Positions 8,678-17,375 of a stretch of DNA of 64,000 nt are shown here, piece after piece (the first letter of the stretch is position 1; every line of letters starts with the position of its first letter). Source of the DNA: Rhizobium sp. ICMP 5592 (GTDB lineage: Bacteria > Pseudomonadota > Alphaproteobacteria > Rhizobiales > Rhizobiaceae); NCBI RefSeq assembly GCF_009498525.1, contig NZ_QSNT01000003.1, positions 187,893 through 251,892 on the forward strand, read 5' to 3'. Position numbers and translations under genes: made by a program. Below the pieces are notes generated by a model. That model was not told the DNA's origin, did no database searches, and saw nothing but the letters and a program-made list of their open reading frames with translations.

Positions 8678-9115
8678 TCAGGGTAAATCAACCATTACCT
8701 GCTGCTGGCGCCGGCGCTTTTCCAGCCATAGCAAAATGCGGAAAGCACAGTAGAGAACGGCCACGCATCCATGCAGGATCACGATCAATAAATTGGAGCC
8801 GAAGATCTGCGGCCAGAGGCCGTACATCAGCGCCTGACCTCCCGCGGCCAGCACCCAGATGACCGGCCCCCAGGAGACTGTCAGCCACAGACCGAGCGCC
8901 GCGACGGGGAAGACGACGGCCAGGCCAGCGCTCGCCACTTTCCACGGCAGGTTCAGCAGATCGAACCGGGCCTGGCCCGCCAGCGAATAGCCGACCAGCA
9001 TCGACCAATATTGCAGGCCGAGCCAGAAACAGGCGATGGCGATCAGTCGCAGGAACACGACGAACAGGATGTCCGTCAGCGTGCTCTTGGGTATGGCGGA
9101 AGAATCAGGTTCCAT
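8678..9115 (-). CDS. DUF6163-like inner membrane protein
   Basis: This 145-residue protein has four predicted membrane segments (about residues 15-45, 60-82, 84-103 and 105-128) and a basic C-terminus (EKRRRQQQ). No catalytic motif is visible. It resembles the DUF6163 family of unknown function found in Rhizobiales. It lies directly upstream of ldtR on the same strand with a 127-base gap, so it may share the ldtR regulon and act at the envelope. That role is inference from position only. Confidence 0.75.
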   Translation of the reverse strand: MEPDSSAIPKSTLTDILFVVFLRLIAIACFWLGLQYWSMLVGYSLAGQARFDLLNLPWKVASAGLAVVFPVAALGLWLTVSWGPVIWVLAAGGQALMYGLWPQIFGSNLLIVILHGCVAVLYCAFRILLWLEKRRRQQQVMVDLP

Positions 9116-9218
9116 GCGCGAACAATACGTAGGAGGCCTTGGGCTCGCCAGAGTTATAATGGCTGCGGCCTTTCGCCTGGTTTTGAATCCTGGGGACAGC
9201 GTGATAGGTACGCTGCCT

Positions 9219-9324
9219 GTGTATTACAGCGCCGCGCGTCAAATATGACGCGCAAAGGACGCTGTAACACTTCAAGACTGCTGCATAATTCCTTAAATCG
9301 ACTCCGATTTAAGGAATTATGCAG
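9219..9324. repeat. RIME-like intergenic element with two palindromes
   Basis: Two strong inverted repeats lie side by side. The right one is a perfect 20-bp stem (arms 9281-9300 and 9305-9324) with a 4-base loop. The left one combines an outer stem (GTGTATTACAGCG at 9219-9231 with CGCTGTAACAC at 9260-9270, bulged) and an inner 8-bp stem, GCGCGTCA with TGACGCGC. The total of 106 bp and the two-palindrome plan fit the published description of rhizobial intergenic mosaic elements (RIME1). Assignment to that family rests on memory of its form, not on a search. Confidence 0.6.
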
Positions 9325-9360
9325 TAAGGCCATAGATAGACCAAAGAGGACGGCGGGACC

Positions 9361-10374
9361 ATGCAGGACAAGACGCATCTTGTTGACGAGATAACCGGGC
9401 ATCGGCGGATGCGGCGCAACCGCAAGGCCGACTGGACGCGTCGCCTGGTGCAGGAAAATCGCCTGACCGTCGATGATCTGATCTGGCCGATCTTCGTCAT
9501 CCCCGGCAGCGGCATCGTCGAGCCGATCCCGGCCATGCCTGGCGTCAATCGCATGACCGTCGACAAGGCCGTGGAGGCGGCAAAGGAAGCCGCCGATCTC
9601 GGCATCCCGGCGCTTGCGACCTTCCCGAACATCGAAATGGAGCTGCGCGACGCGACCGGCTCGAACAGCCTGGAAAAGAACAACCTCATCAACCTCGCCA
9701 CCTCCGCCATCAAGAAGGCCGTGCCGAATATCGGCGTCATCACTGACGTCGCGCTCGATCCCTTCACCAGCCACGGCCATGACGGCATTCTGCGCGGCAA
9801 CGAAATCGTCAACGACGAGACGGTCGAGCAGGTGATGCGCGCCGCGGTCTATCAGGCCGATGCCGGCGCCGACATTATCGCACCGTCGGAAATGATGGAT
9901 GGGCGCATCGGCGCCATCCGCCGGGCGCTCGACGCCGCCGGCCACCAGGGCGTCGGCATCATGAGCTATGCCACCAAGTTCAGCTCGGCCTTCTACGGCC
10001 CCTACCGCGAGGCCATCTCCACCGGCGGCCTGCTGAAGGGCGACAAGAAGACCTATTATATCGACCCGGCCAACGGCACAGAGGCGGTGCGCGACGCTGC
10101 CCTCGATGTCGAGGAAGGCGCCGACATGCTGATGGTCAAGCCCGGCCTGCCCTATATCGACATCTGCTGGCGCCTGAAGGAGGCATTCGGCCTTCCGACC
10201 TTCGCCTATCAGGTCTCCGGCGAGTATTCGATGATCAAGGCCGCCGCCGCCAATGGCTGGATCGATGGCGAACGGGTGATGCTGGAAACGCTGCTCGCCT
10301 TCAAGCGCGCCGGCTGCGACGGCATCCTCACCTATTTCGCCATGGACGTGGCGAAGCTTCTGGCAAAGAGGTAA
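9361..10374 (+). CDS. hemB: Delta-aminolevulinic acid dehydratase (porphobilinogen synthase)
   Basis: The 337-residue enzyme joins two aminolevulinate molecules to give porphobilinogen for heme and vitamin B12. The two active-site lysines are K206 in SYATKFSSAFYGPYREA and K260 in LMVKPGLPYID. The metal region reads ALDPFTSHGHDG (residues 131-142) and lacks the cysteine triad of zinc-dependent enzymes. This is the magnesium-dependent type known from Bradyrhizobium. The start at 9361 is preceded by GAGGACGGCGGGACC. The RIME-like repeat lies immediately upstream. Confidence 0.97.
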   Translation: MQDKTHLVDEITGHRRMRRNRKADWTRRLVQENRLTVDDLIWPIFVIPGSGIVEPIPAMPGVNRMTVDKAVEAAKEAADLGIPALATFPNIEMELRDATGSNSLEKNNLINLATSAIKKAVPNIGVITDVALDPFTSHGHDGILRGNEIVNDETVEQVMRAAVYQADAGADIIAPSEMMDGRIGAIRRALDAAGHQGVGIMSYATKFSSAFYGPYREAISTGGLLKGDKKTYYIDPANGTEAVRDAALDVEEGADMLMVKPGLPYIDICWRLKEAFGLPTFAYQVSGEYSMIKAAAANGWIDGERVMLETLLAFKRAGCDGILTYFAMDVAKLLAKR

Positions 10375-10451
10375 TTACCAACCACAGTCTTATTGCATTT
10401 GCCGAACCTCACACCATATGTTCCGCGAATGTTTCTCTAAGGAAGAAGACA

Positions 10452-10910
10452 ATGAGCTCTAATCCCAGCCCACTTTATGCAGCACCGGACGACTGGCGCG
10501 CCTATAGTGGCGTGCTGAGCCGGCGCATCTTCGCGTTCATCATCGACTACGTCATCGTCGCCTTGCTCTGCATTCCGGCAGCGGTCGTTCTGTTCTTCGT
10601 GTCGGTCCTGACGCTTGGGCTCGGCTTTTTCCTCTATCCCGTCCTTTTCATCCTCGTGGCCGGCCTCTATTTCGGCTGGACGCTCGGCGGACCGCACCAG
10701 GCTTCGCTTGGCATGCGCGCCGTGGGCATTGCGATGGTACGGGTCGATGGCCGGCGGATGGATTTCCTGACCGCCATCGTGCATCTGGCGCTGTTCTGGA
10801 TCCTCAATTCCGTCCTGACTCCTCTCATCCTGCTGGCAGGCCTGTTCATCGAACGCAGCCGCCTGATTCATGACCTGTTGCTCGGCACGGTTATCGTCAA
10901 AACAGCGTAA
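10452..10910 (+). CDS. RDD-family membrane protein
   Basis: This 152-residue protein contains an RDD domain. After an N-terminal cytosolic stretch it has the signature RRIFAFIIDYVIVALL (about residues 25-40), then three or four hydrophobic segments and GGPHQASLGMRAVGIAMVRVDG in the middle loop. Such proteins are poorly characterised and are often associated with transport or ion homeostasis. It starts 77 bases after hemB behind AAGGAAGAAGAC and may be co-transcribed with it. No specific function can be given. Confidence 0.85.
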   Translation: MSSNPSPLYAAPDDWRAYSGVLSRRIFAFIIDYVIVALLCIPAAVVLFFVSVLTLGLGFFLYPVLFILVAGLYFGWTLGGPHQASLGMRAVGIAMVRVDGRRMDFLTAIVHLALFWILNSVLTPLILLAGLFIERSRLIHDLLLGTVIVKTA

Positions 10911-11102
10911 ATCGAGACGATATCCACCTCAACTATCCTCGCGGCCGGGTTATCCGGGCCGTTTATTGCGCATGGAAAGGCATTTTGCATCAAAACAGGG
11001 CAGGAAACTGTGATCTCATATGAAGGACATGGTTGACGTTTTCCAAACTTGGGCCATGCTTGTGCGATGTCGAATGCCGGATGAAAGGTCAACCAGCGGC
11101 AG

Positions 11103-11879
11103 ATGAATACGCAGTCGACGCCATCTCCGCAGTTTTATTTGACGGCACCGGCAGCCTGCCCGTACCTGCCGCGTGAGATGGAGCGCAAGGTCTTCACCCA
11201 TCTTGTCGGCCCGCGCGCGGCGGAGATGAACGATATCCTGACCCAGGGCGGTTTCCGCCGCTCGCAGAACATCGCCTACCGCCCCGCCTGCGAAGCCTGT
11301 CGCGCCTGCATCTCCGTCCGTATTCTCGCCCAGGAATTCGAGCCCAGCCGCTCGATGAAGCGCGTGCAGTCGACAAACAGCGACATCATCGCCACCGAAT
11401 TCCCGGCCCAGCCGTCGAGCGAGCAATACTCCCTTTTCCGCCGCTACCTCGACTATCGCCATCAACAGGGTGGCATGTCCGACATGACCGTGCTCGACTA
11501 TGCGATCATGGTCGAGGACACCCACGTCAACACCCGCATCATCGAATATCGCCGGCGCGAGGAAGGCTCGGGACTGGAGCAAAGGCCGAAAGGCGAGCTG
11601 CTGGCGGCGGCCCTGACCGACGTGATGAGCGACGGGCTGTCGATGGTCTATTCCTATTTCAATCCCGATCAACAGGATCGCTCGCTCGGCACCTTCATGA
11701 TCCTCGATCATATCAGGCGGACCAAGGCGCTCGGCCTGCCGCACGTCTATCTCGGCTATTGGGTCAAGGGCTCGCGCAAGATGGACTACAAGACACGGTT
11801 CCAGCCGCAAGAGCATTTGACGCCACGCGGCTGGGAGCGTTTCGACCCCGCTGATGCCGGCGAAGATCACTCCCGCTGA
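11103..11879 (+). CDS. bpt: Aspartate/glutamate leucyltransferase (ATE family)
   Basis: The 258-residue product belongs to the arginyl/leucyl-tRNA-protein transferase family. Bacterial Bpt members add leucine from Leu-tRNA to proteins with N-terminal Asp or Glu, marking them for ClpAP. Visible marks are [13 protein letters not shown] (cysteines 63, 66 and 69), the N-terminal [16 protein letters not shown], and the C-terminal [18 protein letters not shown]. The length is standard. A TTGACG at 11033-11038 might be the -35 element of its promoter. Its stop codon is directly followed by the start of the DMT gene. Confidence 0.93.
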   Translation: MNTQSTPSPQFYLTAPAACPYLPREMERKVFTHLVGPRAAEMNDILTQGGFRRSQNIAYRPACEACRACISVRILAQEFEPSRSMKRVQSTNSDIIATEFPAQPSSEQYSLFRRYLDYRHQQGGMSDMTVLDYAIMVEDTHVNTRIIEYRRREEGSGLEQRPKGELLAAALTDVMSDGLSMVYSYFNPDQQDRSLGTFMILDHIRRTKALGLPHVYLGYWVKGSRKMDYKTRFQPQEHLTPRGWERFDPADAGEDHSR

Positions 11880-12761
11880 ATGGCTTCGCATCTCTCCGAT
11901 CACAGGAAAGGCCTGCTGCTGAGCGCGATCGGCGGTCTCGCGCTGTCCGTGGATATTCCGTTGATCCGGCTTTCGAGCGGCGATGCCTGGTCGGTGCTGT
12001 CGGCGCGCAGCCTTGCGACCGTCATTGTGTCGCTTCTCGCCCTTATCGTCATCCGCCGCCTCAGCGGCTCCCTGCGCAGCGTCCTGCCGGGCAGAGCCGG
12101 ACTTCCCGTCGCCCTGCTCTACGGCCTGACGACCATCGCCTTTGTACTTGCCGTCTATTACACGACGGCCGCCAATGTCGTTTTCATCATCGCCCTCAAT
12201 CCGATGTTCGCCGCGCTCCTCTCCTGGATCTTCCTCAAGGAGCGTCCCGCCCTTTCCACCATCGTCACCATGATCGCCATGATCTTCGGTGTCGGCCTGA
12301 TCGTCCGGGATGGTATGGAGAGCGGCCATTTCCTTGGCGACGCGCTCTCGGTTTTCGCGTCCTTCGCCATCGCCTGCGCCATCACCATCGGCCGCGCCTC
12401 GCGCCGGGACATGGGCTTTGCGTCGCTGCTTTCCGCCGTCATCCCGGCCGCCGTCGGCCTCTATCACATCGTTCCCTCAGGCCTCAGCATCGATCATCCC
12501 GGCTGGATCCTGCTCGACGGCGGGATCCTGATGCCGCTGGCCTTCTGGTGCCTCGCGACCGGCACACGCTTCCTCTCGGCACCGGAAGTGGCGATGTTCT
12601 ATCTGCTGGAAACAATCCTAGCGCCGATCTGGGTCTGGCTGATCTTCGCCGAAGCGCCGAGCAACATGACGCTCACCGGCGGACTTGTGCTGATCCTGGC
12701 GCTTGCGGCGCATTCGCTATGGCAGGCGCGCGTCAAGGCACGAGCAGTGGCGGCTGAGTAG
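11880..12761 (+). CDS. DMT-superfamily (EamA) transporter
   Basis: The 293-residue product has the ten-helix drug/metabolite transporter layout with two EamA repeats, each about 140 residues. Examples are LLYGLTTIAFVLAVYYTTAA and NPMFAALLSWIFLKERPA in the first repeat, and APEVAMFYLLETILAPIWVW in the second. It probably exports an amino acid or other small metabolite, but the substrate is unknown. ATG 11880 abuts the bpt stop codon (TGAATG), so translation is likely coupled. Confidence 0.88.
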   Translation: MASHLSDHRKGLLLSAIGGLALSVDIPLIRLSSGDAWSVLSARSLATVIVSLLALIVIRRLSGSLRSVLPGRAGLPVALLYGLTTIAFVLAVYYTTAANVVFIIALNPMFAALLSWIFLKERPALSTIVTMIAMIFGVGLIVRDGMESGHFLGDALSVFASFAIACAITIGRASRRDMGFASLLSAVIPAAVGLYHIVPSGLSIDHPGWILLDGGILMPLAFWCLATGTRFLSAPEVAMFYLLETILAPIWVWLIFAEAPSNMTLTGGLVLILALAAHSLWQARVKARAVAAE

Positions 12762-12864
12762 ATGCTGTTCGGATCTATCTGGGTCGCTAAGCGCTAGATA
12801 GCGTTTCAGCATTTGTCGCACCACCCGGCCCTTCGCTCGAGCTTAGGGCGTTCGTCGCCCGAAA

Positions 12865-12881
12865 CGCCCCATTCGGGGGCG
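12865..12881. terminator. Possible bidirectional terminator between the DMT gene and parC
   Basis: CGCCCC and GGGGCG form a 6-bp stem around ATTCG, followed by CTTT on the plus strand and by GTTTC on the minus strand. It lies in the 145-base gap between two convergent genes. The T-runs are short, so the call is tentative. Confidence 0.4.
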
Positions 12882-12906
12882 CTTTATCAGCTATTGCAAT
12901 CGTCCC

Positions 12907-15165
12907 TCAACCCGAAAACTTGCCAGTCCTGGGGAAACCCTTCGGCACAGCACGGCCTGCAGCGGAGCGATCGCCCAGCCATTCGGCCAGCTCGTCCTTC
13001 GTCTTGGTAAAGGTGCGGCCAGCGCTGTCTTCCCAGGTCAGGCCGTCGGCGATGGCGAAGCATTTGATGTCCGAGACACCGCCGTCCTTGTAACGCTGCA
13101 GGCGCACGCCCTTGCCGCGCGACATTTCCGGGACCTGCGACAACGGGAAAACCACCAGCTTGCGGTTCTCGCCGACGACGGCGACATGATCGCCGGAGAC
13201 GGGCACAAGCAGCTTCGTCTCGTCCGGCGTCGTGAGGTTCATGATCTGCTTGCCCTTGCGGGTATTGGCGACCAGTTCCGTTTCCGCCACGACAAAGCCG
13301 TTGCCGGCGGTGGACGCGACGAGCTGCTTGCGCTGCGGATCGTGGACGAAGGCGGTCAGCACGTCCTGGTCGTTTTCCATGTCGACCATGATGCGCAGCG
13401 GCTCGCCATGACCGCGCCCGCCGGGCAGCTTGTCGCCGCCGAGCGTATAGGCCTTGCCGCCGGTGGTGACGATCAGGATCTTGTCCGTCGTCTGCGCCGG
13501 GAATGCCACCTTCAGCGCGTCGCCTTCCTTGAAGGTGAGCGTCGCGGTCTCGGAAATGTGACCCTTCAGCGCGCGAATCCAGCCCTTTTCCGACACGACG
13601 ACAGTGATCGGTTCCTTCTCGATCATCGCCTGCTGGATCGCCGCATCATCGGCCTCGGGCGCCTCGGCGAATTGCGTGCGGCGACGGCCAACTTCGGTCG
13701 CCTTGGCGAACTTCTTCTTCACCTCGCCGATTTCCCAGGCGACCGTCTGCCACTGCTTTTCGTCGGAGGCGAGCAATGCCTCGATATCGGCCTTCTCTTT
13801 GCTCAGGCCATCGAACTCCTTGCGAATTTCGAATTCCTCGAGCTTGCGCAAGGAGCGCAGCCGCATGTTGAGGATCGCCTCGACCTGATTGTCGGTAAGC
13901 CTGAACCGTTCCATCATCACAGGCTTCGGCTCATCCTCCTCGCGGATGATGGCGATGACCTCGTCGATGTTGAGGTAGGCGATCAGGAAACCGCCGAGGA
14001 TTTCCAGGCGCTTCTCGATGGCTGCAAGCCGGAAGCGCGAGCGGCGCTGCAGGACTTCGCGGCGATGATCGAGCCACTCCCTCAGCACCTCGTTCAGCGC
14101 CATGACCTTCGGGATGCGACCCATGGACAGGACGTTCATGTTGAGCGGGAAGCGGCTTTCCAGCTCCGACAGCTTGAACATCGATTCCATGAGGATCGTC
14201 GCATCGACGGTGCGGCTCTTCGGGATCAGGACGACGCGGATATCCTCGGCGGATTCATCACGAATATCCTCGAGCAGCGGCAGTTTGCGCGCCAGAAGCA
14301 GCTCGGCGATCTTCTCGATCAGCCGCGATTTCTGCACCTGGAACGGGATTTCCGTGATGACGATCTGGTAACCACCGCGGCCGAGATCCTCGATCTCCCA
14401 TTTGGCGCGGACGCGAAATCCGCCGCGGCCGGTCTTGTAGCTTTCGATGATGCTCTGGCGATCGTCGATGATGATGCCGCCGGTCGGAAAGTCCGGGCCG
14501 GGAATATAGAGCTCCACCAGCGTCTCGACGGTGGCATCGCGATCCTTGATCAGATGCAGCGCTGCGTCGCAAAGCTCATGGGCGTTGTGCGACGGGATCG
14601 AGGTCGCCATGCCCACGGCAATGCCGGAGGAGCCGTTGGCGAGCAGGTTCGGAAAGGCGCCGGGAAGGACGATCGGTTCGGAATTCGACTCGTCATAGGT
14701 ATCGCGGAAATCCACCGCATCCTGGTCGATACCTTCGAGCAGCAGCTCGGAGACCGCCGTCATCTTGGATTCGGTGTAGCGCATCGCGGCCGGGCTATCG
14801 CCGTCGATATTGCCGAAATTGCCCTGACCGTTGACCAGCGTGTAGCGCTGCGAGAAATCCTGCGCCAGGCGGGCCAGCGCATCATAGATCGATTGGTCGC
14901 CATGCGGGTGATAGTTACCCATCACCTCGCCGACGATCTTGGCGCATTTGCGGAAGGCTGCATTGGGGCGCAGGCCCATCTCGCTCATTGCATAGACAAT
15001 GCGGCGATGAACCGGCTTCAGGCCGTCGCGAACATCCGGCAGTGCGCGATGCATGATCGTCGACAAGGCATAGGACAGATAGCGCTCTTCGAGCGCGGCC
15101 TTCAGGTCGACCGGAACGATGCTGTCGTCGTCGCCGCCACCAGGCGGTAAAAGATTTTTTCCCAT
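12907..15165 (-). CDS. parC: DNA topoisomerase IV subunit A
   Basis: The 752-residue product is the breakage-reunion subunit of topoisomerase IV, which decatenates daughter chromosomes with ParE. The N-terminus has [20 protein letters not shown] and [15 protein letters not shown]. The catalytic tyrosine lies in [10 protein letters not shown]. The C-terminal beta-pinwheel is shorter than in GyrA and lacks a clear GyrA box, which supports ParC over GyrA. The start ATG at 15165 is typical. It stands alone as a monocistronic gene divergent from the secreted protein gene at 15394. Confidence 0.94.
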   Translation of the reverse strand: MGKNLLPPGGGDDDSIVPVDLKAALEERYLSYALSTIMHRALPDVRDGLKPVHRRIVYAMSEMGLRPNAAFRKCAKIVGEVMGNYHPHGDQSIYDALARLAQDFSQRYTLVNGQGNFGNIDGDSPAAMRYTESKMTAVSELLLEGIDQDAVDFRDTYDESNSEPIVLPGAFPNLLANGSSGIAVGMATSIPSHNAHELCDAALHLIKDRDATVETLVELYIPGPDFPTGGIIIDDRQSIIESYKTGRGGFRVRAKWEIEDLGRGGYQIVITEIPFQVQKSRLIEKIAELLLARKLPLLEDIRDESAEDIRVVLIPKSRTVDATILMESMFKLSELESRFPLNMNVLSMGRIPKVMALNEVLREWLDHRREVLQRRSRFRLAAIEKRLEILGGFLIAYLNIDEVIAIIREEDEPKPVMMERFRLTDNQVEAILNMRLRSLRKLEEFEIRKEFDGLSKEKADIEALLASDEKQWQTVAWEIGEVKKKFAKATEVGRRRTQFAEAPEADDAAIQQAMIEKEPITVVVSEKGWIRALKGHISETATLTFKEGDALKVAFPAQTTDKILIVTTGGKAYTLGGDKLPGGRGHGEPLRIMVDMENDQDVLTAFVHDPQRKQLVASTAGNGFVVAETELVANTRKGKQIMNLTTPDETKLLVPVSGDHVAVVGENRKLVVFPLSQVPEMSRGKGVRLQRYKDGGVSDIKCFAIADGLTWEDSAGRTFTKTKDELAEWLGDRSAAGRAVPKGFPRTGKFSG

Positions 15166-15393
15166 GGCCCTTGACTAGCGGAGAAGCCGATTCCCGGCAA
15201 GAAATCACTGGAAAGCACTTGTGGATGACGCCTCAGTTCAAGCACAATCTGGCGTAAGGTTGCACACAACTCTCATACCCGCGCCCGTAGCCGCCATTGT
15301 CATTGGAATTTCAGGCAAAGGTGAATATATACCGCCGCGGTACACGCAGAATCTGTACGCCCGCCGACAACAGCTCAATGAGGAAACGCCACC

Positions 15394-16581
15394 ATGACTT
15401 TCTATCGGACAACACGGCTGATGCTGTCCAGCGCCGTCATCCTGTCTTTCGCCAGCTCCGCCTTTGCGCTCGACGGTAACGACCTGCTGAAGAAGATCAA
15501 TGATGCCTATGCACAGCAGGGCGGTTCGATCGCAGCGGACAGCGTCGATGTCAGCGGCACAACGGTGACGTTGAAGGGCGCAAGCTTCAAGGCAGCCGGC
15601 ACGCCCGACGGCGTCAAGCTGGGCGACGTCACGTTCTCCGGCGTCGCCGAAGCGGGCGGCGGCTATACCGTCGATCAGGTGGCCTTTCCCGACGTGGCCT
15701 TGAACAAGGACGGCGTGGCCATTGCCGCCGCCGACCTCAAGCTGAACGGCGTCGAAATCCCGGCCGATACGACAAAGGGCGACCTCGATTCCTTGCTCTT
15801 CTACAAGAGCGCGCATGCAGGTGCGATCTCCGCCACCAAGGACGGCACGCAGGTCTTCGCAATCTCCAATGCCGACGCCACGATGACCAAGCGCGCCGAC
15901 AAGTCCGGCCTTGACTTCGGCGTTGAAGTCGACGGCGTCACGGCCGACCTGAGCAAGGTCGATGACCCGCAGAGCAAGCTGGCCATCGAACAGCTGAACC
16001 TGAAGCAGCTGAACGGCAAGATCGCCATGAAGGGCGGCTGGGAGCTCGCTCCGGGCAAGATCGACATCACCGAATACTCCTTCGATTTCAAGGATGTCGG
16101 CAAGCTGAACATTGCGCTCAGCCTTTCCGGCTACACGCCGGCCTTCGCCAAGTCGCTGCAGGAAGCGCTGAAGACCGTCCGCTCCAACCCGAACCAGCAG
16201 GACGCGCAGCAATCCGCCGGCCTCGCCATGCTCGGCCTTCTGCAGCAGCTGACCTTCAACAGCGCCCAGATTCGTTTCGACGACGCCTCGATCACCTCGC
16301 GCGCGCTGGAATTTGCCGGCAAGCAACAGGGCGTTACCGGCAAGCAACTGGCCGACACGCTGAAGGCGATGACGCCGATCATGATGGCCCAGCTCAACAT
16401 TCCGGAGCTGCAGAACGCCGTCTCCACAGCCGTCAGCGCCTATCTCGACAATCCGAAGAGCCTGACGGTCACGGCTTCGCCGGACAAGCCGGTGCCGCTG
16501 CCGATGATCATCGGCGCCGCCATGGGCGCTCCGAATTCGATCCCGCAGGTCATCGGCCTCAAGGTTTCATCGAACGATTGA
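15394..16581 (+). CDS. Secreted protein of unknown function
   Basis: The 395-residue product has a Sec signal peptide (MTFYRTTRLMLSSAVILSFA, cleaved near AFALDG). The body is rich in short alternating motifs such as VDVSGTTVTLKGASF and VKLGDVTFSGVAEAGGGY, suggesting stacked beta-strands, followed by a more helical region with KSLQEALKTVRSNPNQQ and QQGVTGKQLADTLK. No known catalytic motif is seen. The repeated strand pattern loosely resembles periplasmic lipid- or cell-surface-binding proteins, but this is not a family assignment. A strong terminator follows 28 bases after the stop. Confidence 0.75.
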   Translation: MTFYRTTRLMLSSAVILSFASSAFALDGNDLLKKINDAYAQQGGSIAADSVDVSGTTVTLKGASFKAAGTPDGVKLGDVTFSGVAEAGGGYTVDQVAFPDVALNKDGVAIAAADLKLNGVEIPADTTKGDLDSLLFYKSAHAGAISATKDGTQVFAISNADATMTKRADKSGLDFGVEVDGVTADLSKVDDPQSKLAIEQLNLKQLNGKIAMKGGWELAPGKIDITEYSFDFKDVGKLNIALSLSGYTPAFAKSLQEALKTVRSNPNQQDAQQSAGLAMLGLLQQLTFNSAQIRFDDASITSRALEFAGKQQGVTGKQLADTLKAMTPIMMAQLNIPELQNAVSTAVSAYLDNPKSLTVTASPDKPVPLPMIIGAAMGAPNSIPQVIGLKVSSND

Positions 16582-16609
16582 TCGGACCTTCGATCGCGAC
16601 AATAAAAGG

Positions 16610-16639
16610 AACCCGGCGATTTCGATTGCCGGGTTTTTT
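16610..16639 (+). terminator. Rho-independent terminator after the secreted-protein gene
   Basis: AACCCGGC pairs with GCCGGGTT around a short loop, followed by TTTT. It lies 28 bases after the stop of the secreted-protein gene. The stem and flanks are almost identical to the terminator at 18568-18593 on the far side of the tetR/serine-hydrolase pair. Confidence 0.85.
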
Positions 16640-16646
16640 CATGGGT

Positions 16647-17300
16647 TCATTTCACCGCAACCGGTCCAAGCGAATGCCGCGTCAGCTCGCCGCGGGCATG
16701 AGCAACGATCTCGAGCAGTTCTTCCCCGGTCGCACCGTCCCGCGCCTGGACGGACATGCCCTGCACGATCGCTCCGAGAAAGCGGGCCAGTGACCGCGCA
16801 TTGGCATCCGGTCGCATGTCCCCCTCCGCGATGCCACGCTCGATCCGTGCCGCAAACAGGTCCAGCGTCTGCAGGCGCATGGAGGCGACATGATGGGCGA
16901 CCGGCTCATTCTCTTCGGCACAATTCAGCACGGCCGTCGATATCATGCAGCCCTTCGGATGTTCCGGCGCAGTGAATACTCCGGCTGCATTGCGGAGAAA
17001 GCGATCGAATGCGGTGACGGTATCCACCGCTTCCTGCAACGGATTGCCCGGCTCGGGTCGCGGCATGCGCCGATATTGCTCCAGCGTCTCGCGATAGAGA
17101 TCGGCTTTCGAACTGAAGGCGGCATAAAGGCTCTGCGGCGTGATCCCCATGGCGGCGGTGAGATCGGCGATGGACGAGCCATCATAGCCATGCTTCCAGA
17201 AGGTATCGCGCGCGGCCGCAAGAACCGTCTCGCGATCGAAGGCCGGCGGACGGCCACGCTTGCGTTGAGTGGAATTTTTCGTGTCTTCGTTATTTTTCAC
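16647..17300 (-). CDS. TetR-family transcriptional regulator
   Basis: The 217-residue product has the TetR DNA-binding domain: GRPPAFDRETVLAAARDTFW, then the helix-turn-helix SSIADLTAAMGITPQSLYAAF, then SKADLYRETLEQY. The ligand domain is typical of the group controlling oxidoreductase or hydrolase genes. The start is uncertain. The frame extends to a TTG at 17327 and a GTG at 17309, but GTG at 17300 keeps the whole domain. It is divergent from a serine hydrolase gene, which is its most likely target. Confidence 0.85.
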   Translation of the reverse strand: MKNNEDTKNSTQRKRGRPPAFDRETVLAAARDTFWKHGYDGSSIADLTAAMGITPQSLYAAFSSKADLYRETLEQYRRMPRPEPGNPLQEAVDTVTAFDRFLRNAAGVFTAPEHPKGCMISTAVLNCAEENEPVAHHVASMRLQTLDLFAARIERGIAEGDMRPDANARSLARFLGAIVQGMSVQARDGATGEELLEIVAHARGELTRHSLGPVAVK

Positions 17301-17356
17301 AATGGTCACTCTAGAAATATCTCGCAATCTGGTTTATTCAGGAGCGGTCATTGTGA
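17297..17356. promoter_or_regulatory. Possible TetR operator half-sites in the divergent region
   Basis: TCACAATG at 17297-17304 is exactly inverted as CATTGTGA at 17349-17356, with centres 52 bases apart, close to five helical turns. The pair brackets the gap between the divergent tetR and hydrolase genes. Use by the TetR protein is inferred from position only. A short inverted pair of this size can also arise by chance. Confidence 0.3.
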
Positions 17357-17375
17357 TTATAGAAGGTTTCTTACC

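Noticed and set aside
11016..12467. 483-codon minus-strand frame opposite bpt and the DMT gene
   Set aside because: It spans two convincing plus-strand genes that abut with TGAATG, and its composition is that of a reverse-complement artefact.
13186..15150. 654-codon open frame on the plus strand opposite parC
   Set aside because: It lies wholly antisense to a clearly conserved topoisomerase gene, has the Arg/Asp/Leu-rich composition expected from a complementary frame of GC-rich DNA and shows no known motif.
17301..17327. Longer tetR start at TTG 17327
   Set aside because: It adds residues ahead of the domain with no ribosome binding site. A GTG at 17300 keeps the whole regulator, though the true start is not certain.
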